Shown: positions 31,688-39,658 of the stretch, one piece after another | Layout: each line of letters starts with the position of its first letter | Position numbering within the stretch: position 1 is the stretch's first letter | Assembly (NCBI RefSeq): GCF_002234595.1 | Contig: NZ_NMUL01000033.1 | Location: 1 to 64,000, forward strand | Direction: 5' to 3' | Source of the DNA: Amycolatopsis vastitatis | GTDB taxonomy: Bacteria; Actinomycetota; Actinomycetes; Mycobacteriales; Pseudonocardiaceae | DNA length: 64,000 nt | Notes under the pieces: model-generated | What the model saw: only the letters and a program-made list of their open reading frames with translations | Database searches by the model: none | Told to the model about the DNA's origin: nothing | Program-made: the position numbers and the translations under genes

Positions 31688-32299
31688 ATGACCGACCCGG
31701 AACCGGCGGCGACCCGGCGTTCCCTGCACGGCGTCGCGGAGCTGCTGCTGGCGGGCCCGCAGTACCGGGCGACCCGGCGCATCGACCTGCGCGTGACCAC
31801 CGGGGGTTTCGCCACGGTCACCGGGCCCGAGCTGCGCGTCGAAGGCGGCCAGCTCGTCGCGGGTGCCACCCGGGCGCCGCTGGCGGGGCGCACCTACGAC
31901 GAGGTCGCCGCGACGGCGGGCATCGAGGCGGGCGAACCCGCCGGGGTGTACGACGGCGGCCCCGGGGTCTCCCCCGGCGAAACGATCACGTTGGCGGCGG
32001 GCCCGCTCGAGACGCTGCTGGCCGCCTTCACCGAAGGTGACCGCGCGCTGCGCGAGTTCGCCCCGGAAGCCACACCGGTGCTGTGGCCGGAGCACTTCGA
32101 CGTCGCGATCACCCTCGACGAGGTCAACTACGGCGTCTCCCCCGGCGACGGCCACATCGCCGAGCCGTACGCCTACGTCGGCCCGCACCACCCCCGGCAG
32201 GGCGGGTTCTGGAACGCCCCGTTCGGCGCCGCCCGCCCGCTGCGCGAGCTGGGTGGCGCGGTGGCCGCGTACTTCCGTACGGGCCGGGGGCTGCTTTAG
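31688..32299 (+). CDS. Hypothetical protein
   Basis: 203 aa, not recognised. Soluble alpha/beta protein with HFDVAITLDEVNYGVSPGDG near residue 137 and a PYAYVGPHHPRQGGFWNAPFG segment rich in aromatic residues, which look conserved in type. ATG 31688 follows GGAGTGCCG. Its TAG stop overlaps the stop of the converging gene by four bases. Confidence 0.7.
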   Translation: MTDPEPAATRRSLHGVAELLLAGPQYRATRRIDLRVTTGGFATVTGPELRVEGGQLVAGATRAPLAGRTYDEVAATAGIEAGEPAGVYDGGPGVSPGETITLAAGPLETLLAAFTEGDRALREFAPEATPVLWPEHFDVAITLDEVNYGVSPGDGHIAEPYAYVGPHHPRQGGFWNAPFGAARPLRELGGAVAAYFRTGRGLL

Positions 32300-32934
32300 C
32301 GCCCTGGCGGCTTTCCGTTCCAGTGGACGACGTCCGGGAACTCCAGGAAGTTCCGCAGGTGCCGCTGCTCGGCGGGGCCGTGGATGGGGAGCCGGAAGAT
32401 CGAGCCGTCCGGCCAGGTCAGCGTGCTCTTTCGGAAGCTGAGCTCCGGCGCCTGCGGCTTGCGCGCTTCCCAGACGATCCGCGGCGGCGGCGCGGCGGCC
32501 GGGTCGGTGAAGGTCGTCCCGGTGTCCACCACCGCGAGACACGACGGCGAGCACGCCAGCCACGCGCCCTTCACGGGCCCGAGCCGGTCGGCCAGGTCGA
32601 GCGCCATCGCGTTCTCCGGGCCCGAAACGGCGATCTTGCGCTGGAACGCCCTTCCCGGTCGTTCGCCGTGTGCCAGGGCGAAGACGGCGAACACCGCCGT
32701 GCCGATCCCGCGCAGGATGTTCCAGAAGAACCGCCGGACGAGCCGCTTCCCCACGACGGTGCCGTCCTCGCGACGGCCGGGGACGTCGAAACCCACGTCG
32801 GTGTCGCCGAGGTGCAGCACGATGACCGGCTCGCGCCAGCGGTCCCGCATCAGCGCCTCGACCCGCTCCCGGAACCCGGGCCGGACTCGCGTGTCCTCGG
32901 CCCAGCGCTCGGCGTTCTCGGCGAACCCGCTCAA
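32296..32934 (-). CDS. Hypothetical protein, last gene of type VII-secretion-like cassette
   Basis: 212 aa, no clear domain. One hydrophobic stretch (FFWNILRGIGTAVFAVFALA, about residues 65-84) may be a membrane segment. A TTG at 32934 overlaps the previous stop (TTGA), the same coupling seen through the cassette, and no better start exists upstream. Role unknown; context suggests it works with the helical secreted protein. Confidence 0.66.
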   Translation of the reverse strand: MSGFAENAERWAEDTRVRPGFRERVEALMRDRWREPVIVLHLGDTDVGFDVPGRREDGTVVGKRLVRRFFWNILRGIGTAVFAVFALAHGERPGRAFQRKIAVSGPENAMALDLADRLGPVKGAWLACSPSCLAVVDTGTTFTDPAAAPPPRIVWEARKPQAPELSFRKSTLTWPDGSIFRLPIHGPAEQRHLRNFLEFPDVVHWNGKPPGR

Positions 32935-34058
32935 ATGTCCAGGTCCTTGCGCGTGTCCTCCGGGCTGCGGTCCCCGCCGATCTCGCTCTTGTCGAACCAC
33001 GGCTCGTCCCCTTCGCCCGTCACGGCTTCCTTGCCTTCGGCGAACGCCCCCTTGCCCGCCCCGGTGCCGGCCTTCACGCCCGCGCCGGCGAGGAACGGCT
33101 TGACGCCGGCCGAAGTGCCGAACATCGTCGTGAGCGCCCGGTTGCTGGGCTGCCAGCCCTGGGCGGCCGCGCCGAAGCCGAACTTCGTCTCGCCGGGCAT
33201 CACGCCGACGCGCAGCTTGCGGGTGAACACCTCGAGCTTCCCGGAGTACTTGACCAGGAACTCCATGAACGTGTCGAGCAGCTTGCCGAACTTGCCGAGG
33301 TAGCGCGTCACCTTCTGCAGCACACTGGCCGCCTTGGCGATGGACGCGGTCATGGCGGCCGCGACCGAGCCGCCGAAGCTGATCACCGACGCGGCCAGCG
33401 CGGGCAGCCACAGGGTGATCAGCCAGGACACCAGCTCGGTGATGATCCCCTTGATCACCTCTTCGATGACCACCATGACCATCGACCACATCTGCAGCAC
33501 CTCGGCGACCGAACCCGCCGCCGAGCCGATGCCGCGGATGCCCGAGGAGAAGTCGCCGAGCGCTTCCTTCGCCGCGTTGCCCGCGTCGTCCACCCAATCG
33601 GCCAGCGCGGTGTCGCCGGTGCGCTCGAAGTCCTCGGCGAGCGCGACGAACCCCTGCGCGATCGTGACGAAGTTTTCCGACGCGTGCCCGATGGCCGGGC
33701 CGTCGCCGGTGACCTGGTGCAGCGCGTCCTGCAGTGGCTGGACCAGTTCGAGCAGCATGTTCAGGCCGTGGCTGACCAGCCAGCCGATCGGGTCCATGGC
33801 GAAGGTGACCATGTCGCCGGCCGCGGCCCCGACGAACGCCGCGCCGTCGCCGACCAGCGCGGCCCCCGCGGACGCCAGCTCAGCCGGGCCGTCCGCCTCG
33901 GCCGCCTGCCGCGCGTGCTCGCCGATCTTCTTGCCCGCCTTGTAGGCGGTGCCGGCCACGGGCACGTACCCGGCGGCGCGGTCGAGGTTGGCGCCCGTGC
34001 TTTCGTCGTAGGCCTCGACGTTCAGCGCGTCGGCGATGCTCTTCTTCGGCTCGGTCAT
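32931..34058 (-). CDS. Large helical protein, putative type VII secretion substrate
   Basis: 375 aa. The Ala-rich helical N-terminal half resembles WXG100/PPE-type helical bundles, and a central hydrophobic region (MVMVVIEEVIKGIITELVSW and following, about residues 195-265) could insert in a membrane. The C terminus is Gly-rich and charged. ATG 34058 overlaps the EspC-like gene stop. It probably forms a complex with that partner for export by an ESX system that is not in the window. Confidence 0.68.
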   Translation of the reverse strand: MTEPKKSIADALNVEAYDESTGANLDRAAGYVPVAGTAYKAGKKIGEHARQAAEADGPAELASAGAALVGDGAAFVGAAAGDMVTFAMDPIGWLVSHGLNMLLELVQPLQDALHQVTGDGPAIGHASENFVTIAQGFVALAEDFERTGDTALADWVDDAGNAAKEALGDFSSGIRGIGSAAGSVAEVLQMWSMVMVVIEEVIKGIITELVSWLITLWLPALAASVISFGGSVAAAMTASIAKAASVLQKVTRYLGKFGKLLDTFMEFLVKYSGKLEVFTRKLRVGVMPGETKFGFGAAAQGWQPSNRALTTMFGTSAGVKPFLAGAGVKAGTGAGKGAFAEGKEAVTGEGDEPWFDKSEIGGDRSPEDTRKDLDI

Positions 34059-34390
34059 TCGCCCTTCCCCACCGCGTCGATTTCCGCCTCGTACCGGCCG
34101 AAGGTGACCTTCCCGGCGTCTTCCACGCCCTGGTACATCTCCGCCGCCTTGGTGAGCTTGGTGGTGAAGCCGTCCACGCCGTCCTTGAGGTCGGTGAGCA
34201 GCGAACGCAGCTCGGTGAGGCGCTCGGTGTAGCCCTGCTTGGCGAAGAGGCCGACGAGTCCCCACGCTTCGTCGGTCACGTCCGCGGCGTCGATCTTGGC
34301 GCCGAACTTGTCCGCTTCCTGCTCGTAGTAGGGCAGCTGCCGGGCGTAGGCGGAGATCGCGGCGATGTTCGTCTGTATTCCGTCTGGCAT
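34055..34390 (-). CDS. EspC-like ESX-1 secretion-associated protein
   Basis: 111-aa all-helical protein of the DUF2580/EspC family (type VII secretion target): IQTNIAAISAYARQLPYYEQ and EMYQGVEDAG. A WxG-like turn is seen as WGLVGLFA. Small partners like this are co-secreted with larger helical substrates. Start ATG 34390; the stop overlaps the next ATG. Confidence 0.8.
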   Translation of the reverse strand: MPDGIQTNIAAISAYARQLPYYEQEADKFGAKIDAADVTDEAWGLVGLFAKQGYTERLTELRSLLTDLKDGVDGFTTKLTKAAEMYQGVEDAGKVTFGRYEAEIDAVGKGE

Positions 34391-34399
34391 GGCGTTCCC

Positions 34400-34897
34400 T
34401 CAGGATCGGCGGAGGATGGGGCCCTGGCCGAAGTCGTCGTCTTCGTCCACGGCGGCGGGCCGTCGGGCGGGCCGCGACGGCGGCCGCGGCTGCTCCTCCG
34501 ACGCGGGCTCGGGCGTCGTGGTTCCGAACGCCTCGGCCTGGGCTTCGCGAACCTGCGCCGAGACGTCGACGCCGAACGCGTCGCCGAAGGCGTCGTCCAC
34601 GATGCCGGCCTGCTGCTGCGCGGCCCCGGCCACCGCCCGGCGGATGGTGTCCATGATCGTCGCGGACAACTGCCCGGCTTCGACCCGGGTGGCCCCGGCG
34701 GTGAGCCGCAGGCCGGTGATGGTCCCCCCGGCGCCCGCGGTGACCGTCACCGTCCCGTCCGGCGACGTGACGGTGGTCTCCAGCCGGGCGATCCGCTCCT
34801 GCATGTCACCCACACCGGCGAAGCGGGCCTCGGCTTGGCGCACCTTGCTGCGGAAGTTCTCGAACTGGGCGATCAGCTCGTCCATCTGGGCGGACAT
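34400..34897 (-). CDS. YbaB/EbfC-family DNA-binding protein
   Basis: 165 aa. The YbaB core (MDELIAQFENFRSKVRQAE ... TVTAGAGGTITGLRL) covers the first 110 residues; the tail is disordered with Pro/Arg. YbaB proteins bind DNA as dimers; in Pseudonocardiaceae they routinely precede EspC-type genes. ATG 34897 follows AAAGGGAGACAC. First gene of the cassette. Confidence 0.86.
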   Translation of the reverse strand: MSAQMDELIAQFENFRSKVRQAEARFAGVGDMQERIARLETTVTSPDGTVTVTAGAGGTITGLRLTAGATRVEAGQLSATIMDTIRRAVAGAAQQQAGIVDDAFGDAFGVDVSAQVREAQAEAFGTTTPEPASEEQPRPPSRPARRPAAVDEDDDFGQGPILRRS

Positions 34898-34984
34898 CGT
34901 GTCTCCCTTTGCGCGGTTCGGGGCCTGTGTCCGCATCATGGCAGATTCGTTCCACCGCCGATCGCGTTTCGCGCGATCGCGCGA

Positions 34985-35287
34985 TCAGAAGTCGACGAGC
35001 TCCACGGTCACGGTGCAGGTGTCCCCCACGTCGAGGCCTTCGGCCACCCGGACGGCCCGCTTGAGGGGCAGCACGTAGGCCTCGCGCGAACCGTCCGGGA
35101 AGATCGAGGTCTTCCAGCTCGTGGCCCCGATCGTCACCCGGACGCGCACCGAACCGAAGCCCCGCCGCGGCTCGGCGGCGAGCTCGCGGATGTCTTCCGA
35201 CGCGTCGGGGGGCAGGCTGACGAAGACCCAGCTGTCGGTGCGCCGGGCATCCCATTCCCACAGTCGCGCCTCGAAGACGATGATCAC
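34985..35287 (-). CDS. DUF1905-family protein
   Basis: 100 aa, beta-rich (FEARLWEWDARRTDSWVFVSLP ... GSVRVRVTIGATSWKTSIFP). DUF1905 is a small SH3/OB-like domain sometimes fused to YdeI-type proteins; function unknown. GTG 35287. Divergent from the glutamyl-tRNA synthetase. Confidence 0.85.
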   Translation of the reverse strand: MIIVFEARLWEWDARRTDSWVFVSLPPDASEDIRELAAEPRRGFGSVRVRVTIGATSWKTSIFPDGSREAYVLPLKRAVRVAEGLDVGDTCTVTVELVDF

Positions 35288-35384
35288 GCCCGCAGTGTCA
35301 CACGGGGCACCGACAGGAATGAAGTGAACACCTCGGCCCGGCACCACCTGCCCGGACGGGCCGGCAGGACGCACGGCTAGGCTC

Positions 35385-35418
35385 TTCGTCGGCGAAAACG
35401 ACCATCTTCGCCGACGAA
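35385..35418 (+). promoter_or_regulatory. Leader hairpin of the divergent glutamyl-tRNA synthetase gene
   Basis: Perfect 12-bp arms TTCGTCGGCGAA / TTCGCCGACGAA with a 10-nt loop, 29 nt before ATG 35448. A TAGGCT -10-like hexamer lies at 35378-35383, which would put the hairpin at the very start of the mRNA. Operator or attenuation element. Confidence 0.5.
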
Positions 35419-35447
35419 AGCGCACCACGACGCGGGGAGAACAACCC

Positions 35448-37109
35448 ATGCTGGACCGAGCGGTCATCGACGCCCTCTTCCCTGCCGACCTGCCCGAGCC
35501 CGAGCACTGGGAGCAGCAGTACCCCGCCCGGCAGCTGCCCGAGGGCGCGCTGGTCACGCGCCTCGGCCCGTCGCCGACCGGGTCTCTGCACCTCGGCGGC
35601 ATCTACGTCGGCCTCATCGACCAGGACGTCGCCCGCCGCACCGGCGGCCGGTACCTCGTCCGCCTCGAGGACACCGACCAGTCCCGCGAGGTCGAGGGCG
35701 CGCTGGAGCAGTTCGAGCGCGGCTTCTCCTACTTCCGCCTCGCCGCCGACGAGGACCTCGGCCGCGGCGGCGACTACGGCCCCTACCAGCAGTCCGCCCG
35801 CGAGCGGATCTACCTCACCTACGTCCGCGACCTCCTCCGCCGGGGCAAGGCCTACCTCGACTTCGCCACCAAGGAGGAGCTGGCCGCCATCACCCAGCGG
35901 CAGCAGGCCACCAAGCTCCCCACCGGCTACTACGGCAGCTGGGCGATCTGGCGCGACGCCGATCCCGCCGACGTCCAGGCCAAGCTCGACGCGGGTGCCC
36001 CGTACGTCGTGCGGTTCCGCGCCCCCGGGGACCCCACTGCCACCGGCGCCCGCGCCCGGTTCACCGACGCCATCCGCGGCCCGCTGGAAGCCGAGGCCAA
36101 CCGCAACGACGTCGTCATCCTCAAGAGCTCCGACCAGAGCCCGCGGCTGCCGACCTACCACTTCGCCCACGCCGTCGACGACCACCTGATGCGGGTCAAC
36201 CTGGTGATCCGCGGCGACGAGTGGATCTCGTCGGTCCCGGTGCACCAGCAGCTGTTCGACGCCCTCGGCTTCGAGCCGATCACCTACGCGCACATCGCGC
36301 CGCTGATGAAGCAGGAGGGCGGCAGCAAGCGCAAGCTGTCCAAGCGCAAGGACCCGGAAGCGTCCGTCGACTTCTTCATCGAGGCCGGCTACCCCGCCGA
36401 AGCCGTCGTGTACTACCTGCGCGGCCTCGTCAACGGCCGGCTCGCGGAGATGCCGCTCGAGCAGGCCCTGGCCGAGCCGATCAACCTCGACGAGTGCGGC
36501 GTCGCCGGCCCGCTCGTCGACCTGGTCAAGCTCGACGACATCGCCGCGGACCACATCGCCACCCTGTCCGGTGCCGCGATCCTCGAGGCCGTCCGCGCCT
36601 GGGCCGGGCGGTTCGACCCCGAGCTGCGCCGGGTCCTCGACGACGAGCCCGGCCTGGCCCTGCGCGCGCTGGCGGTCGAGCGCGACGGCGCCGAGAACCC
36701 CCGCAAGGACCTGAAGAAGTGGAGCGACTTCCGCCCCGTCTACGGCTTCTTCTTCCCCCAGCTCCACGCGGCCGTCAGCGGTCAGGACGACGAGCGCATC
36801 GCCGCGCTCGGCGTCGACCGGGCGGTCGTCCAGGCCGTGGCCCGCGACTTCGCCGCCGACTACCGCCAGCTCGACGACGGCCAGGAGTGGTTCGAGCAGA
36901 TCCGCGCCGTCGCGGCCAAGCACGGCTTCGCCCGCAACGCCAAGGAATTCAAGAAGAACCCGGAGGCGTTCCCCGGCTCGATCCGCGAAGCCTCGCAGAT
37001 CATCCGCATCGCGCTCACCGGGTCGACGCGCAGCCCCGACCTCCACGCGATCACGCAGGCACTCGGCCAGGAAGAGGTCCTGAACCGGATCTCCGCGCTC
37101 ACCAAGTAG
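35448..37109 (+). CDS. gltX: Glutamyl-tRNA synthetase, divergent form
   Basis: 553 aa, class I synthetase. The HIGH motif appears as PSPTGSLHLGG (41-51) after an N-terminal extension of about 30 residues, and KMSKS as KLSKRK (296-301). The actinobacterial housekeeping enzyme is usually near 490 aa and starts almost directly at the HIGH region, so this is probably a second, diverged copy, perhaps for stress, resistance or a special tRNA. GGGGAG precedes ATG 35448. The leader hairpin suggests separate regulation. Confidence 0.85.
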   Translation: MLDRAVIDALFPADLPEPEHWEQQYPARQLPEGALVTRLGPSPTGSLHLGGIYVGLIDQDVARRTGGRYLVRLEDTDQSREVEGALEQFERGFSYFRLAADEDLGRGGDYGPYQQSARERIYLTYVRDLLRRGKAYLDFATKEELAAITQRQQATKLPTGYYGSWAIWRDADPADVQAKLDAGAPYVVRFRAPGDPTATGARARFTDAIRGPLEAEANRNDVVILKSSDQSPRLPTYHFAHAVDDHLMRVNLVIRGDEWISSVPVHQQLFDALGFEPITYAHIAPLMKQEGGSKRKLSKRKDPEASVDFFIEAGYPAEAVVYYLRGLVNGRLAEMPLEQALAEPINLDECGVAGPLVDLVKLDDIAADHIATLSGAAILEAVRAWAGRFDPELRRVLDDEPGLALRALAVERDGAENPRKDLKKWSDFRPVYGFFFPQLHAAVSGQDDERIAALGVDRAVVQAVARDFAADYRQLDDGQEWFEQIRAVAAKHGFARNAKEFKKNPEAFPGSIREASQIIRIALTGSTRSPDLHAITQALGQEEVLNRISALTK

Positions 37110-37110
37110 T

Positions 37111-37485
37111 TCAGGCGTCGTGCGCGTCGTCTTCGAAGGAACGGAAGCCGACGCGCACGGTGCTCGCCGGCCCGGCCGCGGTCTCCGCCCGGAGGAGGAT
37201 CAGGCCCGCCGCGTCCTCGCCGTCCAGGCGGGCGAGGAGGCGGGCCAGCGCTTCCGGCGCGCCCACCGGCTCGGCCGGTGTCTGGATCAGCGTGCGGTGC
37301 AGGATGCCCACGTCCCAGCCGTCCGCGCTGCCGCTGCCCGCCGGAGCCCGGACGGTCGCGTCGAGCAGCCAGCGCGGCGGCTTCCCGGTCAACGCCGGTG
37401 TCGCGTGCGCCGTCAGGCCGACGACCTGGTCGGCGCGGAGCAGGCCGTCACTGAGGGTGGCGATCCAGACCTTGGTCAACCCCAT
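37111..37485 (-). CDS. Hypothetical protein
   Basis: 124 aa, no family recognised; alternating strands (VWIATLSDGLLRADQVVGLTA, DVGILHRTLIQTP, AGLILLRAETAAGPASTVRV) suggest a small beta-rich soluble protein. ATG 37485; a GTG three codons upstream is possible. It converges with gltX, the stops being one base apart. Confidence 0.62.
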   Translation of the reverse strand: MGLTKVWIATLSDGLLRADQVVGLTAHATPALTGKPPRWLLDATVRAPAGSGSADGWDVGILHRTLIQTPAEPVGAPEALARLLARLDGEDAAGLILLRAETAAGPASTVRVGFRSFEDDAHDA

Positions 37486-37530
37486 GGCTTCCACGGATAG
37501 CAGCCCGGCGCGCGGGCCGCAATCCCCCGC

Positions 37531-38292
37531 TCACCCGGCCGGACGGTCACCGGCGTTGCCGGGCGGCTGGAGCAGAACGGCCCAGACGACCTTCCCGCCG
37601 GCCCACGACCGGCTGCAGCCCCACGTGCGGGCGATCTGCGCGACCAGCTTCAGCCCCATGCCGGGCTCGAACGGCGAGAGCCGTTCGAGCAGCATGGCCG
37701 GCCGCGTGTCGTGGTCGGCGACGGCCACCGTGCACACGCCGCGGCGGAGGTCGAGCCGCAGCCGCGGCTCCGACGTGGTGTGCCTCAGCACGTTCTCGAC
37801 CAGTTCGGTGACGATGAAGCGGGCGTCCTCGGCGAGCTCCGGCACCCCCCATTCGGCGAGCTTGGCGGTGACGAACTCACGGGCGCGGGCCGAACTGCCG
37901 CCGGCACGGGGGAAGACGTGTTCACACCGCCGTCGCACCGGGTGGTCCAGCGCCACCACCGCCGCGGCCAGGTCGGCGCGGACGGGGACGTAGCGGTCGA
38001 CGACGTGGCGGTGCAGCAGCACCCGGTGGCCGGGCGTCCCGGCCACGACCGTGAACGGGATGCCGGGCCAGTCACCGATCCGCATGGCGACCAGGGAAAA
38101 AACGCTCACCAAGGACGCGTCTTCGATCGTCAGCCCGCTGATGTCGGCCACCAAGCCGTCCGGTACGTCCGTCGCGATCTTGAGCAGGCCGTCGCGCAGC
38201 GACGGGTACGACGCGACGTTCAGTTCGCCGGTGACCGTCACGACGGTCGCCTCCTCGCGGCGGCCGATGGCGAGACGGACGGGAGAGGGCAC
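37531..38292 (-). CDS. STAS domain fused to ATP-binding (anti-sigma-type) domain
   Basis: 253 aa. N-terminal STAS-like domain (about 1-85: ATVVTVTGELNVASYPSLRDGL ... DISGLTIEDASLVSVFSL), then a C-terminal HATPase_c domain from about 130 with N box IVTELVENVLRHT and G2 GMGLKLVAQIARTWGCSRSW. This puts antagonist-like and kinase-like modules in one chain. GTG 38292 is 8 nt after GAGGAGG; longer GTG starts at 38301 and 38331 are possible. A GTTT-N15-GGCTAC promoter variant lies upstream. Confidence 0.84.
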   Translation of the reverse strand: MPSPVRLAIGRREEATVVTVTGELNVASYPSLRDGLLKIATDVPDGLVADISGLTIEDASLVSVFSLVAMRIGDWPGIPFTVVAGTPGHRVLLHRHVVDRYVPVRADLAAAVVALDHPVRRRCEHVFPRAGGSSARAREFVTAKLAEWGVPELAEDARFIVTELVENVLRHTTSEPRLRLDLRRGVCTVAVADHDTRPAMLLERLSPFEPGMGLKLVAQIARTWGCSRSWAGGKVVWAVLLQPPGNAGDRPAG

Positions 38293-38348
38293 GATGTCCA
38301 CCTCCTCACCGTCGGCTTCACGGTAGACCACGTCGTCCGTTACGACGA

Positions 38349-38373
38349 GTAGCCGCCGCCGGCCGGGCTAAAC
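38349..38373 (-). promoter_or_regulatory. Variant sigB/sigF-type promoter of the STAS-kinase fusion gene
   Basis: GTTT (38373-38370), 15-nt spacer, GGCTAC (38354-38349), the same -10 variant as at 11739. Confidence 0.45.
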
Positions 38374-38501
38374 ACCAGCCGTCAGGGACACCGGTTTCCG
38401 CCGCCCACCAGCCGGGTGTCCGGACCATCCCCGATGCCGGGCCCGGGACGGACGTGAGATGCTGCGACCGCGCAGGCAGGCCGGAGCGGGAGGCGGAACG
38501 G

Positions 38502-38894
38502 GTGACCACCTGGATCGACGTGATCAACTTTGTCCGGACGCGGTACGAGGTCCTCGAAGAGCGGGACGGCTGGCTGCGGTTCCGGCTCGACGGGCCGCAC
38601 GACCGGACTCAGCAGGTGACGGTGCACCACCTCCCCGAGCTCGACGGCGGCTCGTGGATCGAGATATCCTCGCCGGTCGGCTGGGCCGACCGCGTCGACC
38701 TGCGGAAGCTCCTAGAACTCGCCGGTGGCTCGGCCGTCGGCGGCGCGGCGGTGGTGGACGGCGTCGCCCTGCTCAAGCACACCGTGCCCCTGGAAGACCT
38801 GAGCATCCAGGAGGAGTTCGAGCGCCCGCTCAAGTCGGTCGTCGCCCGGGCGGACGCCTTCGAGCACGAACTCACCGCGGCCGACGAGTTCTGA
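38502..38894 (+). CDS. Hypothetical protein
   Basis: 130 aa, not recognised. It starts WIDVINFVRTRYEVLEERDG and has a beta-sheet core (WLRFRLDGP, QQVTVHHLPEL, WIEISSPVG) then a long helix, a layout like YbjN or secretion-chaperone folds. GTG 38502 follows GGGAGG. It converges with the KTSC gene, two bases apart. Confidence 0.68.
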   Translation: MTTWIDVINFVRTRYEVLEERDGWLRFRLDGPHDRTQQVTVHHLPELDGGSWIEISSPVGWADRVDLRKLLELAGGSAVGGAAVVDGVALLKHTVPLEDLSIQEEFERPLKSVVARADAFEHELTAADEF

Positions 38895-38896
38895 CC

Positions 38897-39109
38897 TCAA
38901 TCCCGGCGACGGCAGGGGTAGCGGTCGCGGATCGACGTCCGGAAGAACCGGCCGTGGCTGTCCGCGGCGAGGAAGGCGCGGTGCACTTCGCGCGGCACGG
39001 CGTAGTAGTCGTAGACGCCGCCGTGGGAGAACTCCACTTCCAGCGTCCCCACCGAAGCGTCGTAGCCGATCGAGGCGATGCTCGACGACTCCACCAGCCG
39101 CCGCTTCAC
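38897..39109 (-). CDS. KTSC-domain protein
   Basis: 70 aa: SSSIASIGYD at the start and GGVYDYYAVPREVHRAFLAA match the KTSC domain (named for a lysyl-tRNA synthetase-linked conserved motif), of unknown activity. GTG 39109 overlaps the ChaB-type gene stop (GTGA), so it belongs to that stress-promoted operon. Confidence 0.85.
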   Translation of the reverse strand: MKRRLVESSSIASIGYDASVGTLEVEFSHGGVYDYYAVPREVHRAFLAADSHGRFFRTSIRDRYPCRRRD

Positions 39110-39510
39110 TCCGAGCGCCGCGCCCGGGCCGTCCGGCGGCGGCTTTCCTTCTCCAGCGCCGTCACCAGTTCTTCCTTGGACATCCGGGACCGGCCGGGGA
39201 CGCCGAGCTGCTTGGCCCGTTCGTACAGGTGCTGCCGGCTCGCGGTCGCGTTCACCCCGCCGCGGGTCGGCCGCGCCGGCTGTCCCGCACCCCGGGCGGC
39301 CTGCTCGTCGGACGGGCCGCGCTCCGGCTTCGGCTCCCAGTGGTCGCCGACCTTCTCGAAAGTGTGCTTCAACGCCGCGTAGGCGGTCTGCTGGGCCCGC
39401 CTGCCGGGGCCGTAGGTCTTCAGCGCGGAGTCGTGCGCGGCCACCCACGTGTCCTGGGCCTTGCGCGGCGACCGCAGCAGCGTGCTGGGCAAGTCTTCGC
39501 GTCCGGGCAT
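39106..39510 (-). CDS. ChaB-family protein with C-terminal DNA-binding-like tail
   Basis: 134 aa. ChaB domain at residues 1-60 (LPSTLLRSPRKAQDTWVAAH ... AYAALKHTFEK). After a Pro-rich linker comes a SAP/Rho_N-like module (QHLYERAKQLGVPGRSRMSK) and a basic end. The combination recalls Rho_N-ChaB proteins of actinobacteria, possibly nucleic-acid binding. ATG 39510 is 10 nt after GGGTAG. Confidence 0.85.
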   Translation of the reverse strand: MPGREDLPSTLLRSPRKAQDTWVAAHDSALKTYGPGRRAQQTAYAALKHTFEKVGDHWEPKPERGPSDEQAARGAGQPARPTRGGVNATASRQHLYERAKQLGVPGRSRMSKEELVTALEKESRRRTARARRSE

Positions 39511-39520
39511 GTCGCCCCGG

Positions 39521-39546
39521 CTACCCCACCGCAGTGAGCGCGAAAC
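39521..39546 (-). promoter_or_regulatory. sigB/sigF-type promoter of the ChaB-KTSC operon
   Basis: GTTT (39546-39543), 16-nt spacer, GGGTAG (39526-39521), 10 nt to ATG. Confidence 0.68.
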
Positions 39547-39658
39547 GCGCCGCGTGCCCTCGCGGTCCCATGTGGACCGCCCCCGCTGCGGGGGCGCGCC
39601 GGGCTCGGGCATGCTGGTGGCCGGTGTTTTGCGGGGACGAGGGGACGAGAGGGCGAGA

